Origin: Anaerolineales bacterium Chloro_02
GTDB taxonomy: Bacteria; Chloroflexota; Anaerolineae; Anaerolineales; Anaerolineaceae
Assembly (NCBI GenBank): GCA_001603765.1
Contig: LUZV01000170.1
Location: forward strand, 1 to 8,729
Length of the DNA stretch: 8,729 nt
Direction of reading: 5' to 3'
The position numbers and the translations under genes are program-made. Of this stretch, positions 1 to 5,552 are shown one piece after another (positions within the stretch are counted from its first letter, which is position 1; every line of letters starts with the position of its first letter). Under the pieces are notes generated by a model that did no database searches, was not told the DNA's origin, and saw only the letters and a list, made by a program, of their open reading frames with translations.

Positions 1-784
1 GGATATCCTTGCCGAGCAGACCGTATTCACGAGCCTGTTCGATGGCGATGTTGAGTGTGCTAACTGCGATGGGGTATTCGGCGCGGCAGTAAACGTAACC
101 TTGGTTAGCGCCGACAGCGAAAGCGCCGATTGCCATACCTTCAATCACGGAATGCGGGTCGCCTTCGAGCACTTTGCGGTTCATAAACGCGCCGGGATCG
201 CCTTCATCCGCGTTGCAGACCATATATTTAGGGGTGTTGGGCGCCTGGCGGGCAAATTTCCATTTTAGACCGGTCGGGAAGCCAGCGCCGCCGCGACCGC
301 GAAGTTTCGAGTCGAGAATGGTCTGAATGACCTCATCGGGGGTCATCTCACCGAGCACCTTCGCCAGAGCTTGATAGCCATCCACTGCGATATAGTCCTC
401 GATGTTGCGCGGATCGATCTTGCCGATGTTCTCGAGAATGACGCGGATTTCTTTTTCTTTGGGTTCACCAACCTCTTCATCCATCACGTCGCGCATCTGA
501 GCTTTGTATTGCTGCAGCTCGCGACCTTTGATGAAGTGTTCGAGGACAATCGGACCAACGGTTGCGGTGGTGAGTTGGATGTAATGGCTACCCTCAGGGT
601 AAACCAAAATGTCGGGACCTTCTGTCTCCGGATCACCAACCCGGGCACTATCCAAAACAAGGACTTCCTCTGTAAGGTTGAGGCTGGCCAGTTCCTTGAT
701 TAGTTGTTCTTTAATGTCCAATGCCCCTTTTTCAATACAAACAGGATCCATTGAGACAAGCACAGTTGAACGATAATACGCCAT
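1..784 (-). CDS. nuoF: HydB/HndC-type NuoF, NADH-binding flavoprotein subunit of an [FeFe]-hydrogenase complex (partial, C-terminus beyond left edge)
   Basis: The first 261 residues are visible. ATG at 784 is preceded by AAGGAAGGT (795-803) about ten bases upstream. Residues 1-95 form a thioredoxin-like domain of the HydB N-terminal type, with the family's YPEG and EHFIKGRE landmarks. Of the four usual [2Fe-2S] cysteines only C16 remains, so this cluster is probably absent. The FMN loop LRGRGGAGFPTGLKW lies at 161-175, followed by NADEGDPGAFMNR (191-203), the form typical of HydB/HndC rather than complex I NuoF. The rest of the NADH site and the Fe-S C-terminus are off the window. In bifurcating hydrogenases this subunit carries the FMN where NAD(H) reacts. 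It is the last visible gene of the 2264-1 operon, 37 bp after the HndB-like gene; the catalytic subunit HydA is expected next (inference). Confidence 0.93.
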   Translation of the reverse strand, partial: MAYYRSTVLVSMDPVCIEKGALDIKEQLIKELASLNLTEEVLVLDSARVGDPETEGPDILVYPEGSHYIQLTTATVGPIVLEHFIKGRELQQYKAQMRDVMDEEVGEPKEKEIRVILENIGKIDPRNIEDYIAVDGYQALAKVLGEMTPDEVIQTILDSKLRGRGGAGFPTGLKWKFARQAPNTPKYMVCNADEGDPGAFMNRKVLEGDPHSVIEGMAIGAFAVGANQGYVYCRAEYPIAVSTLNIAIEQAREYGLLGKDI

Positions 785-821
785 AGCTACAATTACCTTC
801 CTTATTCTTCTAAGCCAGAGA

Positions 822-1190
822 TCAGGCTTCTATTTGGAATTCGCGGACAACGTTGCCCTTTACGACGTGCTCCTCCATGATTTTGGCAGCCATGGAAGGG
901 GAAACCTTGCCGTAGGTAACCATATCAGCGCCTGGGAGAGTCACTTGCACAACCGGATCCTGACCTCCGAGACCGATATTGCCGGTCTGGCGCAGGATGA
1001 TATCGGGCAGATGGTGGTCCTCGATATAGGTGAGGATCGCCTTCAAGGTCTCACGCGCTCCGGCGGCGATGCCGACGGTGCCCATTCCGACTACGATCTG
1101 AGTTTTGCCTGTCTGGTCGCGCAGTTCTTTGACTTTCTGGGCTTCCTCGCGCAGTCTTTTGAGGTCATCTAAAGATTTAATGGTTGGCAT
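822..1190 (-). CDS. HndB-like thioredoxin-fold 'ferredoxin' lacking all cysteines
   Basis: A protein of 122 residues whose layout matches the small HndB / (2Fe-2S) ferredoxin-domain subunit of NADP-reducing and bifurcating hydrogenases: an N-terminal helix, then VVGMGTVGIAAGARE (residues 33-47), RQTGNIGLGGQDP and a PGADMVTYGKV strand, ending with an EEHVVKGNVV helix. In the family as I know it, the GMGT-x-GIAAGA and TG-x-IGL-x sites hold cysteine ligands of a [2Fe-2S] cluster; here they are V, N and G, and the whole protein has no cysteine. It can therefore hardly bind that cluster and may be structural. I chose ATG at 1190 over an in-frame ATG at 1238, because AAGGAG (about 1197-1202) sits correctly before it and the family starts there. 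It overlaps the ATPase gene by 14 bp, which suggests translational coupling. Confidence 0.88.
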   Translation of the reverse strand: MPTIKSLDDLKRLREEAQKVKELRDQTGKTQIVVGMGTVGIAAGARETLKAILTYIEDHHLPDIILRQTGNIGLGGQDPVVQVTLPGADMVTYGKVSPSMAAKIMEEHVVKGNVVREFQIEA

Positions 1191-1755
1191 ACACGACTCC
1201 TTTTTCGGTTGTGATATGTTTTGTTTGATCAATACCATTTTTGATGGTGTTGGTTAAAAATTCGATCACCCGGAAATCGCTCAAAGGGAGATCCCCCAGA
1301 GCCTCTTTGAAATCCGTATCATCGAAAGTATAACTTTGGTCATTGTACTGATACTCGAAAACCCAATTAACTTGAGGCGTGCCTAAAATCAAGCCAAGGA
1401 TGGTATCTTCAAGGTTGCCGAGAGGCATACGGTCAATATGACTATGCTGGAACATAGCGGTTACTTTTGTTCCAACGCCGGGCTTGGAATTGATGTTAAA
1501 GAACCCGTTACAAGCCTCGGCTGCTTGTTTGAATAGCGGAATGCCCAACCCGACTTTTCGGGTGGTGCGGCTCGTGACGAAAGGATCAATGACATGTTGG
1601 ACCATCTCAGGGGACATGCCTTTTCCGTTATCGGAGACCTCAAGCCAGAGCTCATCAGCCTCCAAATCTTCGCGCACAGAAATCACGATTCTTGACGCCC
1701 CAGCGGAAATGCTGTTTTCGGCGATGTCAAGAAGGTGAAGTGAGAGTTCTCTCAA
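1177..1755 (-). CDS. Stand-alone GHKL (histidine-kinase-like) ATPase of hydrogenase operons
   Basis: A 192-residue protein. Residues 1-105 are a HATPase_c fold: N box IAENSISAGA (E13, N14), G1 box DNGKGM (42-47), the DPFVTSRTT segment (57-65) and G2-like VGLGIPLFKQAAE (68-80), then PGVGTKV (92-98). There is no upstream DHp/phospho-acceptor histidine domain, sensor or membrane segment, so it is not an ordinary sensor kinase. Residues 106-192 form a C-terminal region I cannot assign. The start is TTG at 1755, overlapping the NuoE stop (TTGA), with GAGG seven bases upstream; MRELSLHLLDIAENS is the expected family N-terminus. Similar ATPases sit between NuoE and HndB/NuoF genes in clostridial hydrogenase operons, but their role is not known to me. 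Possible roles are protein phosphorylation or an ATP-dependent switch acting on the complex. Confidence 0.88.
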   Translation of the reverse strand: MRELSLHLLDIAENSISAGASRIVISVREDLEADELWLEVSDNGKGMSPEMVQHVIDPFVTSRTTRKVGLGIPLFKQAAEACNGFFNINSKPGVGTKVTAMFQHSHIDRMPLGNLEDTILGLILGTPQVNWVFEYQYNDQSYTFDDTDFKEALGDLPLSDFRVIEFLTNTIKNGIDQTKHITTEKGVVYANH

Positions 1756-2264
1756 GCCGCAGCCTCACTTTTTTGAATATCGGTAAGAATTTTTCCGAAT
1801 TGGGAAGGTTTAACGCGCCCGCGGTTGGTATCATCCACCACCACCACCGGCGCCTGGCTGCACGCGCCGACGCAGCGGCAGACCTCAAGGGTGATCAGAC
1901 CGTCTGGGGTGGTCTGACCAGGCTCGACGCCCAAAACCTGTTTGGCTTTATCAATGAGCTGAGAAACGCCTCCGACATAACAGGCAGTCCCGATGCAAAA
2001 TTTGACGACATGCTTACCGCGAGGTTCGGTGGTGAAGAATGAATAGAAGGAAACCACGCCGTGAACTTTGCTCACAGGGACGTTCAGGTTTTTCGCGATG
2101 TAAGCTTGCATCGCTTTGGTGATGAAGCCGATTCGTTCCTGAATGTGGTTGAGAACAACCATCAGAGCGCCGTTTTGATCACCGTATTCGGCGATTGTAT
2201 CGTCGATAATCTTTCTCATCCGGGGATTGTCGAGGGGGTCAAGCTGCTTGGTGGGTAACGTCAT
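1752..2264 (-). CDS. nuoE: NuoE/HydC/HndA-type [2Fe-2S] subunit of NAD-linked hydrogenase
   Basis: A 170-residue protein of the usual 24-kDa subunit length. An N-terminal helical bundle (about 10-75, with LMVVLNHIQERIGFI and VHGVVSFYSFF) is followed by a thioredoxin-like [2Fe-2S] domain. The ligand pattern is intact: C90-IGTA-C95 and C131-VGA-C135; C129 is an additional cysteine. The protein passes electrons between the NuoF flavin and the rest of the complex and is cytoplasmic. ATG at 2264 has AGGAG (about 2274-2278) upstream. It is the first gene of the left operon, directly behind a predicted promoter with a Rex-like operator, and its stop overlaps the start of the ATPase gene. The order NuoE, ATPase, HndB, NuoF is that of known HydABC-type operons, so this copy is probably the HydC equivalent. 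Confidence 0.95.
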   Translation of the reverse strand: MTLPTKQLDPLDNPRMRKIIDDTIAEYGDQNGALMVVLNHIQERIGFITKAMQAYIAKNLNVPVSKVHGVVSFYSFFTTEPRGKHVVKFCIGTACYVGGVSQLIDKAKQVLGVEPGQTTPDGLITLEVCRCVGACSQAPVVVVDDTNRGRVKPSQFGKILTDIQKSEAAA

Positions 2265-2284
2265 TTTTACGTGCTCCTATGTCT

Positions 2285-2303
2285 CAAAGGCTTGCTGCCT
2301 TTG
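2285..2303 (-). promoter_or_regulatory. Stem-loop in the nuoE leader
   Basis: Perfect 7-bp inverted repeat CAAAGGC-TTGCT-GCCTTTG (2285-2291 and 2297-2303) with a 5-nt loop. It lies just downstream of the predicted transcription start and about six bases ahead of the Shine-Dalgarno. It shares three bases with the Rex-like site. It could be a 5' mRNA-stabilising hairpin or part of a protein-binding site; there is no T-run, so it is not a terminator. Confidence 0.45.
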
Positions 2304-2318
2304 TGAAAAATGTTACAA
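2301..2318. promoter_or_regulatory. Predicted Rex (NADH/NAD+ sensor) operator, left operon
   Basis: The 18-bp sequence TTGTGAAAAATGTTACAA has the TTGT...ACAA ends and the length of the known Rex operator (TTGTGA-N6-TCACAA type). The left half-site is TTGTGA; on the other strand the second half reads TTGTAA. It starts two bases downstream of the predicted -10 hexamer, so a bound repressor would block initiation. Rex is a repressor released by a high NADH/NAD+ ratio and commonly governs fermentative and hydrogenase genes. No rex gene is in this window; assignment rests on the motif, its position and the NADH-linked genes behind it. Confidence 0.6.
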
Positions 2319-2320
2319 GT

Positions 2321-2349
2321 AGTTTACTCAATTTTACTGTTTTGGTCAA
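2321..2349 (-). promoter_or_regulatory. Sigma70-type promoter P1 of the hydrogenase-type operon
   Basis: On the minus strand, TTGACC (2344-2349, five of six consensus bases), a 17-bp spacer and TAAACT (2321-2326, four of six). The predicted start near 2314 falls inside the Rex-like operator and gives a leader of about 50 nt before nuoE. It lies beyond the terminator of the preceding unit, so this operon is likely transcribed independently. Confidence 0.6.
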
Positions 2350-2367
2350 CGTGTTTATGTGCGAAAT

Positions 2368-2395
2368 AATATAGAAGAGATCGCAAAGGAGTAAA
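2368..2395 (-). promoter_or_regulatory. Possible second, upstream promoter P2
   Basis: Minus strand TTTACT (2390-2395, four of six), 16-bp spacer, TATATT (2368-2373, five of six). It lies between the terminator and P1. Tandem promoters are possible, but AT-rich spacers often produce chance matches. Confidence 0.3.
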
Positions 2396-2410
2396 GGTCA
2401 AGTCAACAAA

Positions 2411-2441
2411 AAGACCGGATTGTTTTGCGCAATCCGGTCTT
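2411..2441 (-). terminator. Rho-independent terminator of the nuoE-nuoF (4572-2456) unit
   Basis: Perfect 12-bp inverted repeat AAGACCGGATTG / CAATCCGGTCTT with the 7-nt loop TTTTGCG (plus-strand reading). On the minus strand the right arm is followed by a run completing five Ts (CTTTTTG). It starts 14 bp after the nuoF stop codon. It separates the two diaphorase transcription units. Confidence 0.88.
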
Positions 2442-2455
2442 AAAAAGGCGATAGT

Positions 2456-4072
2456 TTACTTCATCGGACAGATGCCGGTTGGACAGACCCCGAGTTTGAT
2501 GTGGGCATCGAGCTCCGCGCGGAAGTGATCCAGCATGTTCCTGATCGGCGTTCCCGCGGTCTGACCCAGCCCACAGTTAGAAAGACCCTCCATTCCCGAA
2601 CAGAGCCATTCAAGATGGGCGATATCTTCCATCTTTCCGCGCCCTTCGGAAATTTCAGTCAGGATTTTCCAGGTTTGGTCTGTTCCCACGCGGCACGGAA
2701 CGCACTTTCCGCAGCATTCCACCTGGAAAAAGCGCGTGAGCACGCGCACAGCGTCGACAATGCAGTTTGAATCGTCGCAGATGAGCAGCGCCCCAGAGCC
2801 GAGCGAGACGCCCATTTTGCTGTATGAGTCGAAATCCATAGGAGTGTCTTGCAGCGAGGCAGGGATGATGGAGCCGCTTGAGCCGCCGGTCTGAGCGAAT
2901 TTGAATTGCCCCTGTTTTAGACCCTTGCCGTAAATATTGATCACTTCGCGCAGGGTGATGCCCATCGGGACTTCGATCAACCCTTTATTGTTGACGTTGC
3001 CCAGGATGGTATAGACTTTTGTGCCTGGGCTGGAGGGTGTTCCGTAGGATCTGAACCAATCGGAACCGTTGAGGATAATGGGAGGGATGTTGGCGAAAGT
3101 TTCGACATTGTTAATCAGGGTCGGCTTTCCCCAGAGCCCGTGGGTGGTTGGATAAGGGGGCTTAACGCGCGGTTCACCGCGCCCGCCTTCGATTGATTCG
3201 AGCAGGGCGGTTTCTTCGCCGCAGATATAAGCGCCTGCTCCGGCGTGGATGTGGATGTCAAAATCGAAACCGGACCCGAAGATGTTTTTGCCCAAAACTC
3301 CATATTCGCGCGCCTGTTGGATTGCTTTTTGAACGCGCTCAAGGGCGAGCTGATACTCACCGCGGATGTAGATGTAGCCCTCATCAGCGCCAACCGCGTA
3401 GGCGGCGATAAGCATGGCTTCAAGGATGGAGAAGGGGTCGCCTTCCATGATGACGCGGTCTTTAAAGGTACCGGGCTCGCTTTCGTCCGCGTTGCAAATC
3501 ACATATTTCTTTTTCCCGGGAGCCTTGCGGACGGCGTCCCATTTGATGCCGGCAGGGAAGCCAGCCCCGCCGCGGCCGCGCAGCCCGGACTCTTTGATGA
3601 CCTGGACTACTAGCTCTGGGGTCATCTGAAGCGCGGTGGCAAAAGCCTGCCCGCCTTCGTAGGCGAAGAATTCGTCGATGCTCTCGGGGTCAATTTTGCC
3701 GACATTCCGCAACACAATACGGCTCTCCGCGGGCAGGCTGCCCTTCCGCTGCGTGAGCCATGCCGCTTTGCGCATCGTGTCTGGATCTTTGACCTTCAGG
3801 GCGGGGACTTCACGACCTTTATAAAGGTGTTCTTCCACCAAAAAGGGCACATCCTCGGGGCGAACCGGGGCATAAATGGAAGCTTCCGGGTAGATAACGA
3901 CCAATGGAAGCGTGCGGATGGTGCCAATCTCGGGGATGGTCGCGACCGCGACTTCATCTACGAGACCAAAATCTTTTATTGCCTGATTGAAGGCGTCGAT
4001 AACCTCCTGGGAGGAGCTGGCTTTGCTTTTTTCATCGTGCGATACTAAAACCATCGAACGGACTGTTTTCAT
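2456..4072 (-). CDS. nuoF: NuoF-like NADH:FMN diaphorase subunit, complex-I/formate-dehydrogenase type, no C-terminal ferredoxin domain
   Basis: A 538-residue protein. Residues 1-92 are a thioredoxin-like domain without any cysteine. The FMN loop GLRGRGGAGFPAGIKW is at 163-178, NADESEPGTFKDR at 194-206, and the NADH/flavin segment GAGAYICGEETALLESIEGG at 278-297. The [4Fe-4S] site is CGKCVPCR with C454, C457, C460 and C500 (SNCGLG); C453 is an extra cysteine where the family usually has serine. HydB/HndC proteins go on into a two-[4Fe-4S] ferredoxin domain, but this one stops three residues after the remnant C530-PTGI-C535. It would accept or donate NADH electrons through FMN with the adjacent NuoE. 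TAGGAG overlapping the nuoE stop serves as ribosome site, with an 8-bp gap between the genes. Its partner enzyme is not encoded here; a second hydrogenase or a formate dehydrogenase are candidates. Confidence 0.95.
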   Translation of the reverse strand: MKTVRSMVLVSHDEKSKASSSQEVIDAFNQAIKDFGLVDEVAVATIPEIGTIRTLPLVVIYPEASIYAPVRPEDVPFLVEEHLYKGREVPALKVKDPDTMRKAAWLTQRKGSLPAESRIVLRNVGKIDPESIDEFFAYEGGQAFATALQMTPELVVQVIKESGLRGRGGAGFPAGIKWDAVRKAPGKKKYVICNADESEPGTFKDRVIMEGDPFSILEAMLIAAYAVGADEGYIYIRGEYQLALERVQKAIQQAREYGVLGKNIFGSGFDFDIHIHAGAGAYICGEETALLESIEGGRGEPRVKPPYPTTHGLWGKPTLINNVETFANIPPIILNGSDWFRSYGTPSSPGTKVYTILGNVNNKGLIEVPMGITLREVINIYGKGLKQGQFKFAQTGGSSGSIIPASLQDTPMDFDSYSKMGVSLGSGALLICDDSNCIVDAVRVLTRFFQVECCGKCVPCRVGTDQTWKILTEISEGRGKMEDIAHLEWLCSGMEGLSNCGLGQTAGTPIRNMLDHFRAELDAHIKLGVCPTGICPMK

Positions 4073-4080
4073 GTCGGCTC

Positions 4081-4572
4081 CTACTGATATTTGCTAAGGA
4101 CTTCGGGAAGGGACTCTGGGGTCAGGTTCCCGTGGATGTTGCCGTCAATCGAAATGACGGGGCCAAAGTCGCAGACGCCAAGACAACTGGTGGTCAGAAG
4201 CGTCCATCGGTTATCCGGGCTGGTTTGCCCTGGTTCGAGCTGCAGCTCGGACTGGAGGGCATGGAACAGCTCACGTCCGCCGACCACATGGCAGGGAAGG
4301 CTCTCGCAAAACAGAATCACATGCCTGCCGCGCTCTTGTGTGGGCAGCATTCGATAAAAAGTGGCTACCGAAAAAACTTCCGCGACCGGGATTGAGGTCT
4401 GAGCGGTGATTTCGTATAACGCCTGGCTGGAAATATAGCCAAAGCGCTCCGCGACGCGATGGAGGATTGGGATAAGATTTTCGCGATCTTTTTTGAAATC
4501 CTCCAGGATGAGAGAGATTTCTCGCTGCAGTACTTCAGGTGTTGGGGCAGGTGTGGTTTTGTTTTCTTCCAT
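4081..4572 (-). CDS. nuoE: NuoE-like [2Fe-2S] subunit paired with the 538-residue NuoF
   Basis: A 163-residue protein from ATG at 4572. An N-terminal helical region (about 12-75, ending FSVATFYRMLP) precedes the thioredoxin-like [2Fe-2S] domain, with intact ligands C89-ESLP-C94 and C130-LGV-C134. The reading frame is open up to an ATG at 4752, but that start has no Shine-Dalgarno and adds 60 residues unlike the family; GAGG at 4579-4582, six bases before the ATG at 4572, decides for the shorter form. The stop is 8 bp ahead of nuoF, so the two subunits are made together as an NADH diaphorase pair. It is clearly diverged from the NuoE at 2264-1752, so the two modules are not a recent duplication. 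It sits behind a long leader with a small upstream ORF and a Rex-like site. Confidence 0.93.
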   Translation of the reverse strand: MEENKTTPAPTPEVLQREISLILEDFKKDRENLIPILHRVAERFGYISSQALYEITAQTSIPVAEVFSVATFYRMLPTQERGRHVILFCESLPCHVVGGRELFHALQSELQLEPGQTSPDNRWTLLTTSCLGVCDFGPVISIDGNIHGNLTPESLPEVLSKYQ

Positions 4573-4574
4573 AA

Positions 4575-4691
4575 TCATCCTCGTTGGAATAAGACTGAGT
4601 GGTTGGAGGCGCGCTTTGCCTGGCGGCAAAGCAGACAAGACTGGATAATGCCATAAACAGATGGTTTGATAGTTTGGTGAGATTTGGTCAA
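4575..4691 (-). CDS. Possible 38-residue leader ORF upstream of nuoE
   Basis: The best Shine-Dalgarno of the window, AGGAGGAGG (4700-4708), lies eight bases before a TTG at 4691 and not before nuoE. From that TTG a frame of 38 codons runs to TGA at 4577-4575, two bases before the nuoE ATG; its stop overlaps the alternative ATG at 4578. The peptide begins MTKSHQTIKP, carries a CLLC pair (residues 19-22) and is rich in basic residues. The tight junction suggests translational coupling or a leader peptide. No homology is known to me and it could be chance; the strong ribosome site is the main argument. Confidence 0.35.
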   Translation of the reverse strand: MTKSHQTIKPSVYGIIQSCLLCRQAKRASNHSVLFQRG

Positions 4692-4770
4692 GCGAACTTC
4701 CTCCTCCTGAAAAACAGTCAGGTACTGATTGCCGGCGAAAGCAGCCGGTCATATTAGAGAGAGACGATGC

Positions 4771-4788
4771 TTGTACTTCTTTTCACAA
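4771..4788. promoter_or_regulatory. Second predicted Rex-like operator, upstream of nuoE-nuoF
   Basis: TTGTACTTCTTTTCACAA is 18 bp with TTGT...ACAA ends; one half (TTGTGA on the minus strand) is perfect, the other degenerate (TTGTAC). It lies two bases from AGTTTACT, exactly as at 2301-2318. The shared spacing and the identical eight bases beside it support a common regulator more than either site alone. Confidence 0.5.
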
Positions 4789-4790
4789 TA

Positions 4791-4796
4791 AGTTTA
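4791..4796 (-). promoter_or_regulatory. Predicted -10 box for the nuoE-nuoF unit
   Basis: TAAACT on the minus strand, the same hexamer and position relative to the Rex-like site as P1 of the left operon. The -35 is poor: the nearest candidate TTGCCA (4817-4822) is 20 bp away. The transcription start would be near 4784, giving an unusually long leader of about 210 nt before nuoE. Confidence 0.4.
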
Positions 4797-4833
4797 CTTC
4801 AATGTGCCAAAAAAGATGGCAAATTGATCGCTG

Positions 4834-5547
4834 TTAAAACTGGCTTTTAAAAGCGCGCTGCAGAGACGCGACCGACAGGTCTTCAACCTCGAGAGTTAGC
4901 GCGCCCGTGATCCCGTCGAGGTCATGCGCGTCGGCGCCAGGGATAAGATGGTAATCTTTTAAGTAAGGGTAGCGCTGGAGCACTTCTGTTTTTGTAATGT
5001 GAGAGATTTCGAGGACGGTAAGGTTTAGTTCTGGTGGGACGCCGCCCAGACGGGGTAATAAGCCGTTTTCTTCCCGGTTCACATGGGCTGGGATGAAGAG
5101 CCCGCCTAAGGAGAGGACGTGAAATTGAGCCTCACTGAGGCTGAGCTGAGTGGCGTTGCTGAGCAGCCGATCTTCGGTCGCGACGAAGTTGCCTTCAGCG
5201 TCGACGATCAACTGCATGCCAAAAAAATCCGGATTGTTAGGTATATTCGGGAGGTAGCGGTCGACGATTTTTTGGAAATCGAAGAGCTGCGCGTAGGTGT
5301 CGAACAGGCAAACCACATGGATTTCTTCCGCGGTGGCGAGTTCTATCCCCGGCAGGACGGTCAGCCCGGTGCCTTCGGCAGCCTTCATCACGGCTGGCAC
5401 ATTCGCGCTAGCGTTGTGGTCTGTGATGGCGATCAGGTTAGTGTTGGTTTCGAGCGCGCGCTGCACGATAAAAGGTGGCAGCATTTCCAATGTGGCGCAA
5501 GGGGAGAGAACTGTGTGAATGTGAAGATCTGCCCGGAGGGTTTTCAT
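4834..5547 (-). CDS. PHP-domain metal-dependent phosphoesterase
   Basis: A 237-residue single-domain protein of the polymerase and histidinol phosphatase family. The metal-ligand motifs are all present: DLHIHT (H9, H11), ITDHN (D43, H44), E69 in PGIEL, H77, PAHVNR (H155) and GADAHD (D206, H208). The LSPCA after the first motif (C17) is typical of small clostridial PHP proteins. The expected chemistry is hydrolysis of a phosphate ester with a two- or three-metal centre; the substrate is unknown, and nucleotide or small phosphorylated signal molecules are possible. It is last in the four-gene regulatory unit, five bp after the DRTGG gene, with AGGGCAG before the ATG. No signal peptide or membrane segment is seen. 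Confidence 0.9.
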   Translation of the reverse strand: MKTLRADLHIHTVLSPCATLEMLPPFIVQRALETNTNLIAITDHNASANVPAVMKAAEGTGLTVLPGIELATAEEIHVVCLFDTYAQLFDFQKIVDRYLPNIPNNPDFFGMQLIVDAEGNFVATEDRLLSNATQLSLSEAQFHVLSLGGLFIPAHVNREENGLLPRLGGVPPELNLTVLEISHITKTEVLQRYPYLKDYHLIPGADAHDLDGITGALTLEVEDLSVASLQRAFKSQF

Positions 5548-5552
5548 CTGCC

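Larger units (their letters stand above)
4573..4833 (-). other. 261-bp gene-poor leader/regulatory gap between the PHP gene and nuoE
   Basis: It holds the Rex-like site, a -10 box, the possible leader ORF and small inverted repeats. On the minus strand CCTGA/TCAGG (around 4706-4722) can pair just ahead of the strong Shine-Dalgarno and competes with TCAG/CTGA or CAGT/ACTG pairings immediately upstream, an arrangement reminiscent of a translational switch. Stems are only four to five bp. No convincing terminator follows the PHP gene, so read-through from the regulatory unit into nuoE-nuoF is possible. Confidence 0.4.

Noticed and set aside
371..703. Plus-strand open frame of 110 codons
   Set aside because: It lies antisense to the HydB-like gene, which has clear FMN-site motifs; the antisense translation shows no recognisable domain.
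1191..1238. A longer start (ATG at 1238) for the HndB-like protein
   Set aside because: It would overlap the ATPase gene by 62 bp and add residues outside the family; the ATG at 1190 has a good ribosome site.
4573..4752. A 60-residue N-terminal extension of the NuoE at 4572-4081, from ATG at 4752
   Set aside because: No Shine-Dalgarno before the ATG, residues unlike any NuoE, and GAGG six bases before the ATG at 4572.
4805..4821. TGCCA/TGGCA inverted repeat after the PHP gene as a terminator
   Set aside because: The stem is only five bp, with no T-run after it, and it lies in the presumed promoter spacer.
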